A stretch of 64,000 nucleotides of DNA. It comes from Amphiplicatus metriothermophilus. Lineage in GTDB: Bacteria; Pseudomonadota; Alphaproteobacteria; Caulobacterales; Parvularculaceae. The stretch covers positions 1-64,000 of the forward strand of contig NZ_FZQA01000009.1 in NCBI RefSeq assembly GCF_900199215.1. The letters are read 5' to 3'. Shown here one piece after another: positions 1 through 8,508 of the stretch. A program made the translations under genes and the position numbers. Numbering within the stretch: position 1 is the first letter of the stretch; each line of letters opens with the position of its first letter. A model generated the notes under the pieces. That model did no database searches and was not told where the DNA came from. It saw only the letters and a program-made list of their open reading frames with translations.

Positions 1-130
1 TCTTCTGGGCGATATCGTTTTCCCGACATTCTCTATCTCCTTGAATGCAGCCATTTGTTTCCTTGTTCGTGGCTGCGTTCAAAGGGGTCGGGTCAGGCAA
101 CGCCGCACGCGCAGAATTCTTTAATAGGAC

Positions 131-1576
131 CTAGTCGCCAGGGGTCAGTACCGGGTTGTTCGAAACAATCGTTAGTGATCGCGCGCCGCGTGTGAGCGCC
201 ACATACAGTTCCTTCTTCGACAGGGATGCGGCGTCGAGGACGATGGCATGATCGAATTCAAGCCCCTTGACCAGAAGAGTCGTGCCGATGAGCTTGCGCC
301 GTCCAACCGGACGGCCCTTGTAACGGAACTCGCCGTGATATTTTTCAGCCGCTTCCGCGAGAGAAAATTCCGGATGGAGAGTATGCTTGCGCAGCACACC
401 CATCACCCGGCCATACAGGTCTGAACGAACAACCTCTATGCCCGGTGTCACCCTGAGCGCCATAAGTAACCGGGCCATCTCCGCGCTGCCGGCCTGGGCC
501 AGATATTCGTTCGCCCGCTGCGCCGCTTCGGGATTGCGTGTGTTTACCCGGATATTGACGTGCTCGCCCCGGATCGTTGCGGCGGGAAGATTGGCTTCAA
601 CAGCGGTCATGCAGAGCTTTGCCAGCGCGATGACTTGCTTGAGGCACGCTGCATTGGTCCGTGCCCTGCTGATCTTGGCAACGAACGAGAATAACGATTT
701 GCCTTCGATCTCCTCGATCGAGGAGAACCTGCCGGACAGATTCCGCGCAAGAACATGACACTTCGCCTTGTACTGCTGGCTCCCTTTGTGAATGGCGATG
801 ACCGTATGCTGGCGGTCGCAGTTAAAGTATCGGCACGTATTGCCCTGCGCCTGAAACAGCGCACCCTCGTTATCGGCACGCCGAAACGTAACCTCCGCCG
901 GAAGGCCGTTGGCAAGATCAATGGGCTCTCCACGTTCCAGCCGGGTGCGAACCACTGACAGCCAGTTACCGAGATTATCGGCCCCCGCGCGTATCCAGCG
1001 ATGCGGCACGTCGAGCTGCCCGAGAAGCGGGAAGGCACCTGCGATGTCCCTCTCCCAATCCACGGGGGCCTGCCCTTCAAAATCGAATATCCCCTGCAAC
1101 GGATCGCCGAGTATCCGGGTTGGCAGGTCGCGCGCCAGCTTGAGGACAATGCCGTGCTGGGCTGTCGAACAGTCCTGATACTCATCGACATAAAGCCCGG
1201 CGTAGGAAGAGCGGACGATCCTGCGGATAAACGCACAATCGAGCAGACGCGCGCATGCCTCGTACAACGCACTCCATTGCTCATTGCCATCGGGCCGTTC
1301 CGTGTTCCAGCCCGATGTAGCCGAGTAGGAAAGACACAGCCGCAGCGCCCAGCTTGCAATCGTGTCGATGTGGTAAAGCCTGTAACTGACGCCCAGCTCG
1401 CGCATCTTGCGCCGGAGAGCGTTCACGCCCGCGTATGTGTGCGTCAGAACAAGTTGCCGCCCGGCGCTATGCGACGTGGATTCCGCAATCAGATGGGTCT
1501 TGCCGTACCCGGCAGGCGCGACGACGTAGCCCGCCCCGGCATCATGGGCGGCAAGGATTGCGGAAAGCTCACACAT
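131..1576 (-). CDS. UvrD-like (GajB-like) DNA helicase
   Basis: A 481-residue superfamily 1 helicase. Visible motifs are Walker A (APAGYGKT, about residues 20-27), a DEYQD Walker B box (131-135) and a C-terminal YVALTRG motif VI (from about 458). The start used is the ATG at 1576, which overlaps the stop of the upstream ATPase gene by 8 nt, so translation is probably coupled; the longer open frame upstream is antisense-like filler without family similarity. The size is close to that of Gabija GajB (about 490 residues), and the position just after an ATPase-TOPRIM protein matches the GajA-GajB order. By family it should use ATP to act on DNA ends or single strands and could activate the nuclease partner. 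The helicase assignment is firm; the Gabija role is inferred. It is the last gene of a six-gene leftward run. Confidence 0.85.
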   Translation of the reverse strand: MCELSAILAAHDAGAGYVVAPAGYGKTHLIAESTSHSAGRQLVLTHTYAGVNALRRKMRELGVSYRLYHIDTIASWALRLCLSYSATSGWNTERPDGNEQWSALYEACARLLDCAFIRRIVRSSYAGLYVDEYQDCSTAQHGIVLKLARDLPTRILGDPLQGIFDFEGQAPVDWERDIAGAFPLLGQLDVPHRWIRAGADNLGNWLSVVRTRLERGEPIDLANGLPAEVTFRRADNEGALFQAQGNTCRYFNCDRQHTVIAIHKGSQQYKAKCHVLARNLSGRFSSIEEIEGKSLFSFVAKISRARTNAACLKQVIALAKLCMTAVEANLPAATIRGEHVNIRVNTRNPEAAQRANEYLAQAGSAEMARLLMALRVTPGIEVVRSDLYGRVMGVLRKHTLHPEFSLAEAAEKYHGEFRYKGRPVGRRKLIGTTLLVKGLEFDHAIVLDAASLSKKELYVALTRGARSLTIVSNNPVLTPGD

Positions 1577-3281
1577 TGTCGATCCAGTCCCGCAAGCTGG
1601 TGAGCTGCCGGACCAGATCGCTTGCGCGGATGGCGTCATCTGCCAGGTAGCCCGAAATTGCCGACGCCCACTCGCGGCCCCAGCTTTGCCGCTTGAACCA
1701 GTCGCTGGTCTTGGCGGCCTTTCCGAGTGCGGTACGCAGTTGCGGTGAGTCGGCCCATCCTTCGAAGTTGCGGTCGAAGGCTTGGCCGAATTGGGTCTGT
1801 ACCTGGTCAAGCAGGCGGCCATCGTCACCCCAGATCGCGCGCGCCGCGCCAAAAGACGCCATCACGGCGGCCCACGGCAGGTCCGCGAACACACGCTCTT
1901 CTATGGATAGCGCGCCATGCCATTTTGCGACCGTAACTCCGGCGCCCCGCAGTGCCTGGGCATCGGCATCAGAGAATTGGTCCGGCTCGTCGGAATCTGC
2001 GAGGGCAGCCACATCGTACCCGAGTGCTTTCAGATTCTCGGCTATCTCCCTAATCTTGCTTGCCCCGTTGGCATCAAACAGAGCGACGCCGCGATAGGCA
2101 AAGGATTGCTTGTCTTCCGCCGCAACCCAATGATCGTCCAGTCCGCGCAGAAAGCCGACTTCGGTAGCGCCTTCGCAGACGACGATCTTGGGCGCGAGAA
2201 ACGCTTCGGCGCCGGATCGGATTTTGCCCTGAATGGAATCGGAAATCGCGGGCTTGTTCGCGGCCACCACATCAATGCGTCCGCGATCGCAATGGACGAT
2301 ATGAAGATCGGCCACAGTGAGTTCGCGCAATACGACTGGCGAATGGGTGGTCAGAAAATATTGCCCGGTATCGTCTTGCTTCAAATGCTGCAAGAGGCGG
2401 GCGATGCGATGCGGTTCAAGCCCTACCTCAACTTCGTCAAACAGGGTGATATGCGGTGCGCGTAGCGCCTGCTTTTGCAGGCCGGTGGTGAGCATGCGCT
2501 TGGAGCCGAGGCCCAACTGCCGCAACGGCATGTCGCCGTCATGCAGGGCAAGACCCGCAATCCGGACGTTGATAGCCTCGGTGTCGAGGTGCGCCTTGTA
2601 GGATGCGGCAATGTTGACGCCGAGAGCGCGGGCGGTCGTTTCAGCCGTTTCCGCCACGGCGTCAAAGGCGGTCAAATCCTGCGCGCGCCGGGCTTCCAGT
2701 GCAGCCTTGGCCGCACGCGCCGCACCGGCCAATGATGAGGAGATGTTTTCAGTTTCGGTGAGCTGGCTCAGGATTGATCCGCGCGACCAGGTTAGATGCC
2801 GGTCGGAAATCGCGCCAATGAGGCTGACCGCTACCTTCGCCCGGTCGCTCGCTCTGAACGGAACGCCGTCATCCTCATCGTTCTTGATAACTGTCCAGGC
2901 CGGCTCAAGATCATCCTTGACCATGAGACGGACCCGCAGCGCATCTTCCAGAGCGTCACCGGGATCGTCCGCCCGCGCAAGCGTCTCGGTATTCCAGCCG
3001 CACAGCCAGTGACCGTATTTCTCAAGGTCGCGAAACTCATCCGGCAAATCGCCAAGGACCGCTTCTATCGTGATGGGATTGGCGGGATTGCAGAGATGGA
3101 AGTCAGCATCATCGAAAGTCAAATTCCACTGCGGATGGAAGGCGCGGCGCAGGGCTTCAAGGATTGTCGATTTGGTGGAGTCGCCGCGCCCGATCAGACA
3201 AAGAAGGTTCCGGTCGGGGACCGGCCAGTCAAGTTCACGGATACCTCGAAAATTTCGCACTGATAAATGCCGTATCCGCAT
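1569..3281 (-). CDS. ATPase-TOPRIM (OLD family, GajA-like) protein
   Basis: A 570-residue ABC-type ATPase fused to a TOPRIM nuclease-like domain. The start is the ATG at 3281, with a strong AGAAGGAGGG ribosome site a few bases upstream. The N-terminus MRIRHLSVRNFRGIREL is typical of RecF/OLD ATPases. Walker A reads GRGDSTKST (31-39), with Thr where the family usually has the Gly before Lys. The Walker B/H-loop segment is ITLFDEVEVGLEPHR followed by TTHSP. The TOPRIM part shows KIVVCEGATE and ADSDEPD, the acidic residues of the nuclease site. The length is close to GajA (about 578 residues), and the next gene is a UvrD-like helicase overlapping by 8 nt. Function is inferred as the nuclease half of a Gabija-like pair; activity is not proven. 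Confidence 0.85.
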   Translation of the reverse strand: MRIRHLSVRNFRGIRELDWPVPDRNLLCLIGRGDSTKSTILEALRRAFHPQWNLTFDDADFHLCNPANPITIEAVLGDLPDEFRDLEKYGHWLCGWNTETLARADDPGDALEDALRVRLMVKDDLEPAWTVIKNDEDDGVPFRASDRAKVAVSLIGAISDRHLTWSRGSILSQLTETENISSSLAGAARAAKAALEARRAQDLTAFDAVAETAETTARALGVNIAASYKAHLDTEAINVRIAGLALHDGDMPLRQLGLGSKRMLTTGLQKQALRAPHITLFDEVEVGLEPHRIARLLQHLKQDDTGQYFLTTHSPVVLRELTVADLHIVHCDRGRIDVVAANKPAISDSIQGKIRSGAEAFLAPKIVVCEGATEVGFLRGLDDHWVAAEDKQSFAYRGVALFDANGASKIREIAENLKALGYDVAALADSDEPDQFSDADAQALRGAGVTVAKWHGALSIEERVFADLPWAAVMASFGAARAIWGDDGRLLDQVQTQFGQAFDRNFEGWADSPQLRTALGKAAKTSDWFKRQSWGREWASAISGYLADDAIRASDLVRQLTSLRDWIDNV

Positions 3282-3298
3282 GCGCCGAAACCCTCCTT

Positions 3299-5452
3299 CT
3301 AGGACGCGGCGCGCGCTCGCCGGCCTTCGGCGGTTGTCTGGACTCCAGTCGAGAGCCCGGCAGTAAACCGCTCGGCGATCCCCTTGAAAAGCGTCTCGGC
3401 TTGCGCGAGCACCGGATCGGGAAGCTGAGTCCGCTTCTCGGCCCATTCCGATACAAGATGGATGGCAACAGAAGCCTTCCACCCGTCGGGCAAATCAATG
3501 CCCTGACGCTTGGCGGCGGCCTTGATGGCGCTGGGCAGGCTGCCTGCCTTGCGGTCCGCGTCGGTAAGCTTGATCGCCTTGCCAACCACCGCCTTCACGG
3601 CGGGCAGGATGATATCTTCGCCCAGAATGTCTTCGACTTCGACCTCCTGCCCTGCGCGCCCGAGCACGTCGTCAAGCATGAGGATTCCGCTGTCGTGCCC
3701 CGCGTACAGTTCTTTCATCAGGGCGTCGCGCCGCACGCGCCCGGCGTCATCACCGTCAAGAAGGACAAGCGGGCGGACTTCCTGGGCGAGGAACAGGGAA
3801 GCGAACTGGCCGACAAGCTTCGTGCCGCCGCAAGCGGTGATATAGATGTCCGCCGGAAGTGCGGCGCGCTTCGTCGCGCCGCACTGCTGCGAAAGCGCAT
3901 GCAGGTAGTAGTAGTCGCTCATGCCCTCGACGAGGACGTTCTTTGTGTGCCGGAATAGCCCGCGCACCATTGCGTAACCGGCGGCGGCTTGCAGCGGGAA
4001 GATCGTCTCGCGATCCTTCGGCCAGGTTTCAACGCTGATGTGGGAGTGGCCGGTGTCATCCTCGGTGACGGGCCGGACGCGATGCAGATGCTCGCCGTCG
4101 ATCAGGAACGGCGAGTGCGTCGAATAGAGAAGCTGGTTCTTTTCCGACAGATTCTCGAAAAACGTGATCAGCTCCTGCTGTGCGGTCGGATGCAGGTGCA
4201 GTCCCGGCTCGTCCAGCAGCAGAATCGCGTCCTTGTGGCCTTCCTCGGATTCGACAAGGAAGACCAGATAGAATGAGAAGAACCACTGGAAGCCCTTGCT
4301 GCGGGCCTCCAACTCGATCTCCACATCAGGCCGCCGGTCATCGGCAATCCAGATGCGGAAATAATCGCCGTCGGCGTGGTAGCGTATCTTGTGCCGCCGC
4401 TGCGACCACCACGCGGAAAACCGCTTGCTGATGTCAAGCGATGCGGAATTGAGCCGGATCGCCCGCTCTTCCTTCCGGCGCTGATCCTTGGCGATCACGT
4501 CGGCGGACGGCTGGTTGCCCTGCTTGCGGGTGTTCTGCGCTTCCTCGGCGCCGAGGTCCGCGATTTCCTTCGGGTCGAGGCCGACATGCCTGAACATGGC
4601 GCTGATCGTTCTCACCCGCGCATCGGTCTTGTCGCGGGCAAGGTCTTCGAGGAATCGCGGCAGCCATATCGCGCTGTCGAGAACGCCGTAGTCCTCGAAG
4701 TAGATGAGAACGGGCAGCTTGGCCTTGATCAGCCCGTCAATCCGGTCCGGCACGGGACCGCGCGTGGCGGCTTCAAGAACCGGCGTGATCGCGGTCTGAA
4801 GCGCCTCAACCATATCGGCGGTTTGCGGATTGCTCTTCTTCTCCGATTCGCTGCGAAGCGCGCCAAGCAGTTTCGCGCCCTCCGCGTTCCGCAAATCGCC
4901 CGCCGCCTTGAGCTTGTCCTGCCAGCCTGTCGCCCATTCGGCGAGTGCGGTGCGCAGCGCAGCGGTCGCTTCCTCCTGTTCGGGCGCGGGCGCGGCGAGT
5001 CGCCGGGCGCTACCGGCGAACGTGCCGAGCGCCTTGACGATGGAGTCCGAAGTCAGATCCTTCTCATCAATCTCCGGCTCATACTCGAAGAGCAGCGAGT
5101 TGTCGTAGTAACGGGTGACGACGGCTTCATTGGGCGCCGCCTGTCCCGGCTCAAGAAGCGCGGCGATTTCGGTCTTCAACCCATCCGGCAAGGCGAAGGC
5201 GACGGAACAGACGGGCCAGTCGCCGCCTTTTGACCCTTTCGCGATGTAGTCGCGCGTGTATCGGTCGCGTGGAAATTCTCTCTGCGGATCATACGGCTCG
5301 GGCGTCGCCGGATTGAACTTGTGGAGCGCCTTGAGAAGCGCAGTTTTGCCGGACTCGTTTCGTCCGACGAAGTTTGTGACCCGCTCCAGGGGAATCCAGC
5401 CGCTGTCGTCGATGTTGCGGTAGTTCTGAATTCTGAATCGAACAGCTTTCAT
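3299..5452 (-). CDS. OLD-family ATPase-TOPRIM endonuclease, large form
   Basis: A 717-residue protein with an N-terminal RecF/SMC-type ATPase and a C-terminal TOPRIM domain. Walker A is GRNESGKT at 30-37. The signature/Walker B part is ILLLDEPGLHLHPTAQQ followed by YSTHSPFL. The TOPRIM part shows VLVEGMSDYYYL and VLLDGDDAG, the Glu and Asp-x-Asp residues expected for metal-dependent cleavage. It begins only 1 nt after the stop of the restriction endonuclease gene and lies 17 nt upstream of a second, distinct ATPase-TOPRIM gene. OLD nucleases are phage-defence proteins that nick or degrade DNA. Two different members in one operon with a restriction-modification pair is unusual. The family is clear, but partner and target are unknown. 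Confidence 0.87.
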   Translation of the reverse strand: MKAVRFRIQNYRNIDDSGWIPLERVTNFVGRNESGKTALLKALHKFNPATPEPYDPQREFPRDRYTRDYIAKGSKGGDWPVCSVAFALPDGLKTEIAALLEPGQAAPNEAVVTRYYDNSLLFEYEPEIDEKDLTSDSIVKALGTFAGSARRLAAPAPEQEEATAALRTALAEWATGWQDKLKAAGDLRNAEGAKLLGALRSESEKKSNPQTADMVEALQTAITPVLEAATRGPVPDRIDGLIKAKLPVLIYFEDYGVLDSAIWLPRFLEDLARDKTDARVRTISAMFRHVGLDPKEIADLGAEEAQNTRKQGNQPSADVIAKDQRRKEERAIRLNSASLDISKRFSAWWSQRRHKIRYHADGDYFRIWIADDRRPDVEIELEARSKGFQWFFSFYLVFLVESEEGHKDAILLLDEPGLHLHPTAQQELITFFENLSEKNQLLYSTHSPFLIDGEHLHRVRPVTEDDTGHSHISVETWPKDRETIFPLQAAAGYAMVRGLFRHTKNVLVEGMSDYYYLHALSQQCGATKRAALPADIYITACGGTKLVGQFASLFLAQEVRPLVLLDGDDAGRVRRDALMKELYAGHDSGILMLDDVLGRAGQEVEVEDILGEDIILPAVKAVVGKAIKLTDADRKAGSLPSAIKAAAKRQGIDLPDGWKASVAIHLVSEWAEKRTQLPDPVLAQAETLFKGIAERFTAGLSTGVQTTAEGRRARAAS

Positions 5453-5453
5453 C

Positions 5454-6194
5454 TCACACCCCCCGTGCCGCCTCCGCCGCTATGTGGCCGGCCAGCTCCG
5501 TGACGAACGTCTTGAGACCGGTCATGCCGTCCAGCTCCTGATAGGCGCCGTCCGCCGACGCCGTGCGCGGCGACGCGATGACGGAGGCGACGGAATAAAG
5601 CTGCTCCTGCATGAGTCTCTGGCAGAGCAGGTTGTAGCGCTTGAGATACGACGCGCCCTGAAACTCCGGGAATACCGGGAAGTGCGGCGAGCGATCCGTC
5701 ACGGGCCGGCGTGACTCCGGTGCGTCCTCGACCATCATCATCCAGCCGACAAATGGGCGCGGCTGCTTGCCGAAGGCGCCCTCGCGATAGGCAACCCACA
5801 AATCGTGCGCAGTGCCGATCGCTTCCTCGGTCCGGTTGTTAAAGTTGTTGCCGAAGGACGGCCCGACCTGGCTCTTGAATTCAAGCGCCGCGATCAGACG
5901 GCCTTCATTGATGACAAGCAAATCCCAAAGCTTGGTCGGCCGGAAATATCCCGGCAGCGTGACGACAGCCCGCTCGCGGTGAATAGCGGCATGATCAAGG
6001 CCGTTGGCACGAACCAGATCAATGACAAGCGCGATAAAGCCGTCCATATTTTTGCCCGCCGTGACGCCGGCGCGCTCGCCCTGATCGACGTTTCCGGATT
6101 CGATTTGCTTCTGCCTCGCTTTTTCCCGGTTCCCCCAAAAGGCCTGAACCGCTTCGCGCGCCTTCACTTCATAATTCGCAAGATTAATCGTCAC
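5454..6194 (-). CDS. PaeR7I/XhoI-type restriction endonuclease
   Basis: A 246-residue protein matching the PaeR7I/XhoI type II endonuclease family in length and in its conserved N-terminal region ([19 protein letters not shown], then GKNMDGF). A PD-(D/E)xK-like core is visible: LWDLLVI (Asp91) and ALEFKSQ (Glu105, Lys107). The gene lies 21 nt after the methyltransferase stop, as expected for a type II pair. Members of this family cut at CTCGAG; that specificity is assumed from the family and is not readable from this sequence. Its stop is 1 nt from the next start, so it appears translationally linked to the downstream OLD-family nucleases. Confidence 0.9.
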   Translation of the reverse strand: MTINLANYEVKAREAVQAFWGNREKARQKQIESGNVDQGERAGVTAGKNMDGFIALVIDLVRANGLDHAAIHRERAVVTLPGYFRPTKLWDLLVINEGRLIAALEFKSQVGPSFGNNFNNRTEEAIGTAHDLWVAYREGAFGKQPRPFVGWMMMVEDAPESRRPVTDRSPHFPVFPEFQGASYLKRYNLLCQRLMQEQLYSVASVIASPRTASADGAYQELDGMTGLKTFVTELAGHIAAEAARGV

Positions 6195-6215
6195 GTAGCC
6201 CCCGCATCCCCTTGG

Positions 6216-7940
6216 TCATTCGCCGTTGCCGCCGAGCGCGGCGCGCTCATTCTTCGAAAGGCCGTAAAGCCTGAAGACGGCGCTGTTGCAGGCGCTCACG
6301 TCGCCCTTTTGCGCGGCGGCAACAAGTTCTTTTTTAATTCCATCGGCAACGTCAGCCCAGCGCGGCAGACGGATACGCCGGAGGTACTGCGCCTGAAAGC
6401 GCAGATAACCGCCGCGCATGCGCGTTGAGTATGTCGCCACGAACAGCCGCGCGATGCCTGAAAGCAGCACAGCCTGCAAGGCGCGCAAGTCCCATTCCTC
6501 CGATGTGATGAAGTAAAGATTGTGGTGCGGATACAGCTTGCCGCCCTCATAGACGATATGTGCTTCGCCCTTGATGTCCGGGATCAGCAGCTTGGGGCGC
6601 CACGTCAGTTCCGGATAAATCCGGTCGATGGTTCGGTACCAGTTGGCGGGCGCCTTCTGCGCGACATGGCGTTTTGCGATCTGGTCCTTGCGCGCCTCAA
6701 GGTAACCCCGCAGGCGCGGATACTTGCCCAAGTCGACCAGACCGCCGCCATCTGCAAACGGATTGACGATGCCAAGGCCGCGCCACTGAACCGCGCCGGA
6801 CAGAATGTCCCGCGTCATGACAAGCGGCAGCTTGCGGTCGTCCTCCACGTCCAGCTCTTTGAACGGGCCGATAAAGGCGTCATCGGCACCGGTCGCAACG
6901 CCGATGCCAACCTTGCAGCCCGCGTCTTCGATGGGCGGGAAGTCCCGCTCCAGGCGGCGAACAAGTTCAAGCTGGTCAGATGAGTCGAGAATCCACGGCT
7001 GCGCTCCTGCGGTGATCCCGGCCATCTCCTTCACTGGCCCCTTCGGATCGGGCGCCTGCGTGGCAAGCAACATAGCCGCGAGATAATCAAGCGCGGTCTT
7101 CTCGATGGCGGGACGCCGCGCAACGCGGGTGCGTCCCGGCTTCTCCCTGACAATCACGGTAATGGCTGGATAGGCGATCACGTCACTGTGGAAAGCCGGC
7201 GTGTCGTACATATCGACATAGATTTTCAGGTGAAAGCGCTCGGCCACCATCTGGCGCAGCGGACCGCCATAGCGGTTCTTCATCCACCGGTCGGCGCAGA
7301 TAAAGCCGAGGGCGCCGCCTTCTGCGAGGGCGGTCAGCGAGCGCTCGATGAACGGGATATAGATGTCCGCGCGATCGAAGACGGTGCGGTAGCGCGCGCG
7401 GTACTCGGCAATCAGCGCGTCCGGGATCAGTTCCTGCCGGACATAGGGCGGATTGCCGACGACGTAATCGAAGCTGCCGGAAAGCGGGGTCAGAAGAAAA
7501 TCGCCCTGCGTCAGCCACGCCCCTACGAGCTGCTTGGCGTCGCGGCTTGCTATTCCGCGCTTGCGCAGAAGCGCGCCGACCTTGCCGCGCGTTTCCTCAA
7601 ACGAAGCGCGGTGCAGCTCGACCGCGCGGATGCAGCCGGCGAGACTTGTCGCCGGGGCGTCCGGCGCGCGGGCTTTCCATGCCGCGATCAATCTTTCGAT
7701 CGCGGCAAGCAGGAAGTCGCCGTGCCCGACTGACGGCTCTAGCAGGCGCTTTTCGTGAAGTGGCCGGTCAGGGGTGTAGCCGACGAGATCGAGAATGAAG
7801 TCCACCACCTCGCGGCGCGTAAAGACAGCGCCGCGCTCCTCGATGCCGGCGGTCGAAAGCAATTCAAGCGCGTCCTCGATCGGACACATTCCGGGAAAGG
7901 ACGCTTGACGCAGCCGCTGGTCGATCGCCGGTTCAGCCAT
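6216..7940 (-). CDS. N6-adenine DNA methyltransferase (PaeR7I/XhoI-type)
   Basis: A 574-residue gamma-class N6-adenine methyltransferase. The order of motifs is a motif X-like segment ([17 protein letters not shown], 39-55), the SAM-binding motif [10 protein letters not shown] (68-76) and the catalytic NPPY box (163-166). A long C-terminal region is suited to target recognition. It precedes the PaeR7I-like endonuclease and should protect the host from it by methylating the adenine of the same site. The start ATG at 7940 is 2 nt after the stop of a small ribbon-helix-helix gene that may control the operon. Length is close to known members of the family. The assignment is firm for methyltransferase and inferred for site. 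Confidence 0.9.
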   Translation of the reverse strand: MAEPAIDQRLRQASFPGMCPIEDALELLSTAGIEERGAVFTRREVVDFILDLVGYTPDRPLHEKRLLEPSVGHGDFLLAAIERLIAAWKARAPDAPATSLAGCIRAVELHRASFEETRGKVGALLRKRGIASRDAKQLVGAWLTQGDFLLTPLSGSFDYVVGNPPYVRQELIPDALIAEYRARYRTVFDRADIYIPFIERSLTALAEGGALGFICADRWMKNRYGGPLRQMVAERFHLKIYVDMYDTPAFHSDVIAYPAITVIVREKPGRTRVARRPAIEKTALDYLAAMLLATQAPDPKGPVKEMAGITAGAQPWILDSSDQLELVRRLERDFPPIEDAGCKVGIGVATGADDAFIGPFKELDVEDDRKLPLVMTRDILSGAVQWRGLGIVNPFADGGGLVDLGKYPRLRGYLEARKDQIAKRHVAQKAPANWYRTIDRIYPELTWRPKLLIPDIKGEAHIVYEGGKLYPHHNLYFITSEEWDLRALQAVLLSGIARLFVATYSTRMRGGYLRFQAQYLRRIRLPRWADVADGIKKELVAAAQKGDVSACNSAVFRLYGLSKNERAALGGNGE

Positions 7941-7942
7941 GC

Positions 7943-8161
7943 TCAGGCGCCTCCTGCCGCACGGCGGCGCGCCGGTCCGATATTGAGGGCCACGGCGCCA
8001 TCCTTGTCGCGGCGCTCCAGGAACTCGCGCATCGAGCGGCGAATCAACCAGGATGCGGTAACCTCGCCCTCCTGCGCGAGCCGGTCAAAGGCCGCGTAGT
8101 CATCGGGATCGACGGTTACCGTGATCCTCTTCATCGGCTTGTGTTTTCTGCGGTTCGGCAT
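7943..8161 (-). CDS. Small ribbon-helix-helix DNA-binding protein
   Basis: About 72 residues with the core [20 protein letters not shown] followed by [16 protein letters not shown], the beta-strand plus two-helix pattern of CopG/Arc-type ribbon-helix-helix proteins. The C-terminus is basic. Several in-frame ATGs exist (8161, 8167 and further upstream); 8161 is chosen because it gives a compact RHH protein, but no good ribosome site decides it. It is the first gene of the leftward defence operon, 2 nt before the methyltransferase, so it is likely the transcription regulator that times expression of methyltransferase and nuclease. That role is inferred from position and fold only. Confidence 0.65.
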   Translation of the reverse strand: MPNRRKHKPMKRITVTVDPDDYAAFDRLAQEGEVTASWLIRRSMREFLERRDKDGAVALNIGPARRRAAGGA

Positions 8162-8326
8162 GGCCATCATGGTGATGCATAGTGTCATATCCGACACCAC
8201 GATAACTAGCCCACTGGAAATGGCAAGCTACTAAATCTGGGGAAAACGAGAGAGCCCATCGACTGGACATAATCCTCGCCACAAACGCGCCACAAGCTGA
8301 AACGGGCCGAAACGGACAATGGCGGA

Positions 8327-8508
8327 TTTCTGCGGGTTCCAGAGGACCGGCCCGCTGTGGCAAAAACGGCCCCGAAGGGCCGATTTCTTTCCGTAAGTAT
8401 CTTCTAAGCTATTGATTTTATTATGGCGCGAGCGACGGGACTTGAACCCGCGACCTCAGCCGTGACAGGGCTCGCTGAAAGCCACAGTTTCTGCGGCTTA
8501 CAGAGGAC
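8327..8508. repeat. 21-bp imperfect direct repeat flanking the tRNA-Asp remnant
   Basis: The word at 8327-8347 recurs at 8488-8508 with two mismatches (TTTCTGCGG, then TT, then CAGAGGAC). The copies sit on either side of the tRNA-Asp remnant at 8424-8473, and the right copy overlaps the end of the integrase gene. Placement around the attachment core suggests recombinase arm sites or a remnant of duplicated insertion ends. The rest of the gap 8162-8497 shows no gene. Confidence 0.55.
8424..8473 (-). pseudogene. tRNA-Asp(GTC) 3' remnant, likely attachment site
   Basis: Reading leftward, this shows the 3' half of a tRNA-Asp: an anticodon loop containing GTC (CTGTCAC), the 3' anticodon strand, the variable loop AGGTC, a T arm with GGTTCAAGTCCC and a complete CCA end. 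The D arm and 5' acceptor strand are absent, and pairing fails at the base of the anticodon stem. It is therefore not a functional tRNA but a displaced 3' fragment left by tRNA-targeted integration. A tyrosine recombinase gene ends 24 bp away. No intact partner tRNA-Asp was seen in the window. Confidence 0.8.

Noticed and set aside
4376-5233. 285-codon rightward frame
   Set aside because: It is antisense to the OLD-family ATPase with intact Walker motifs; a codon-bias shadow.
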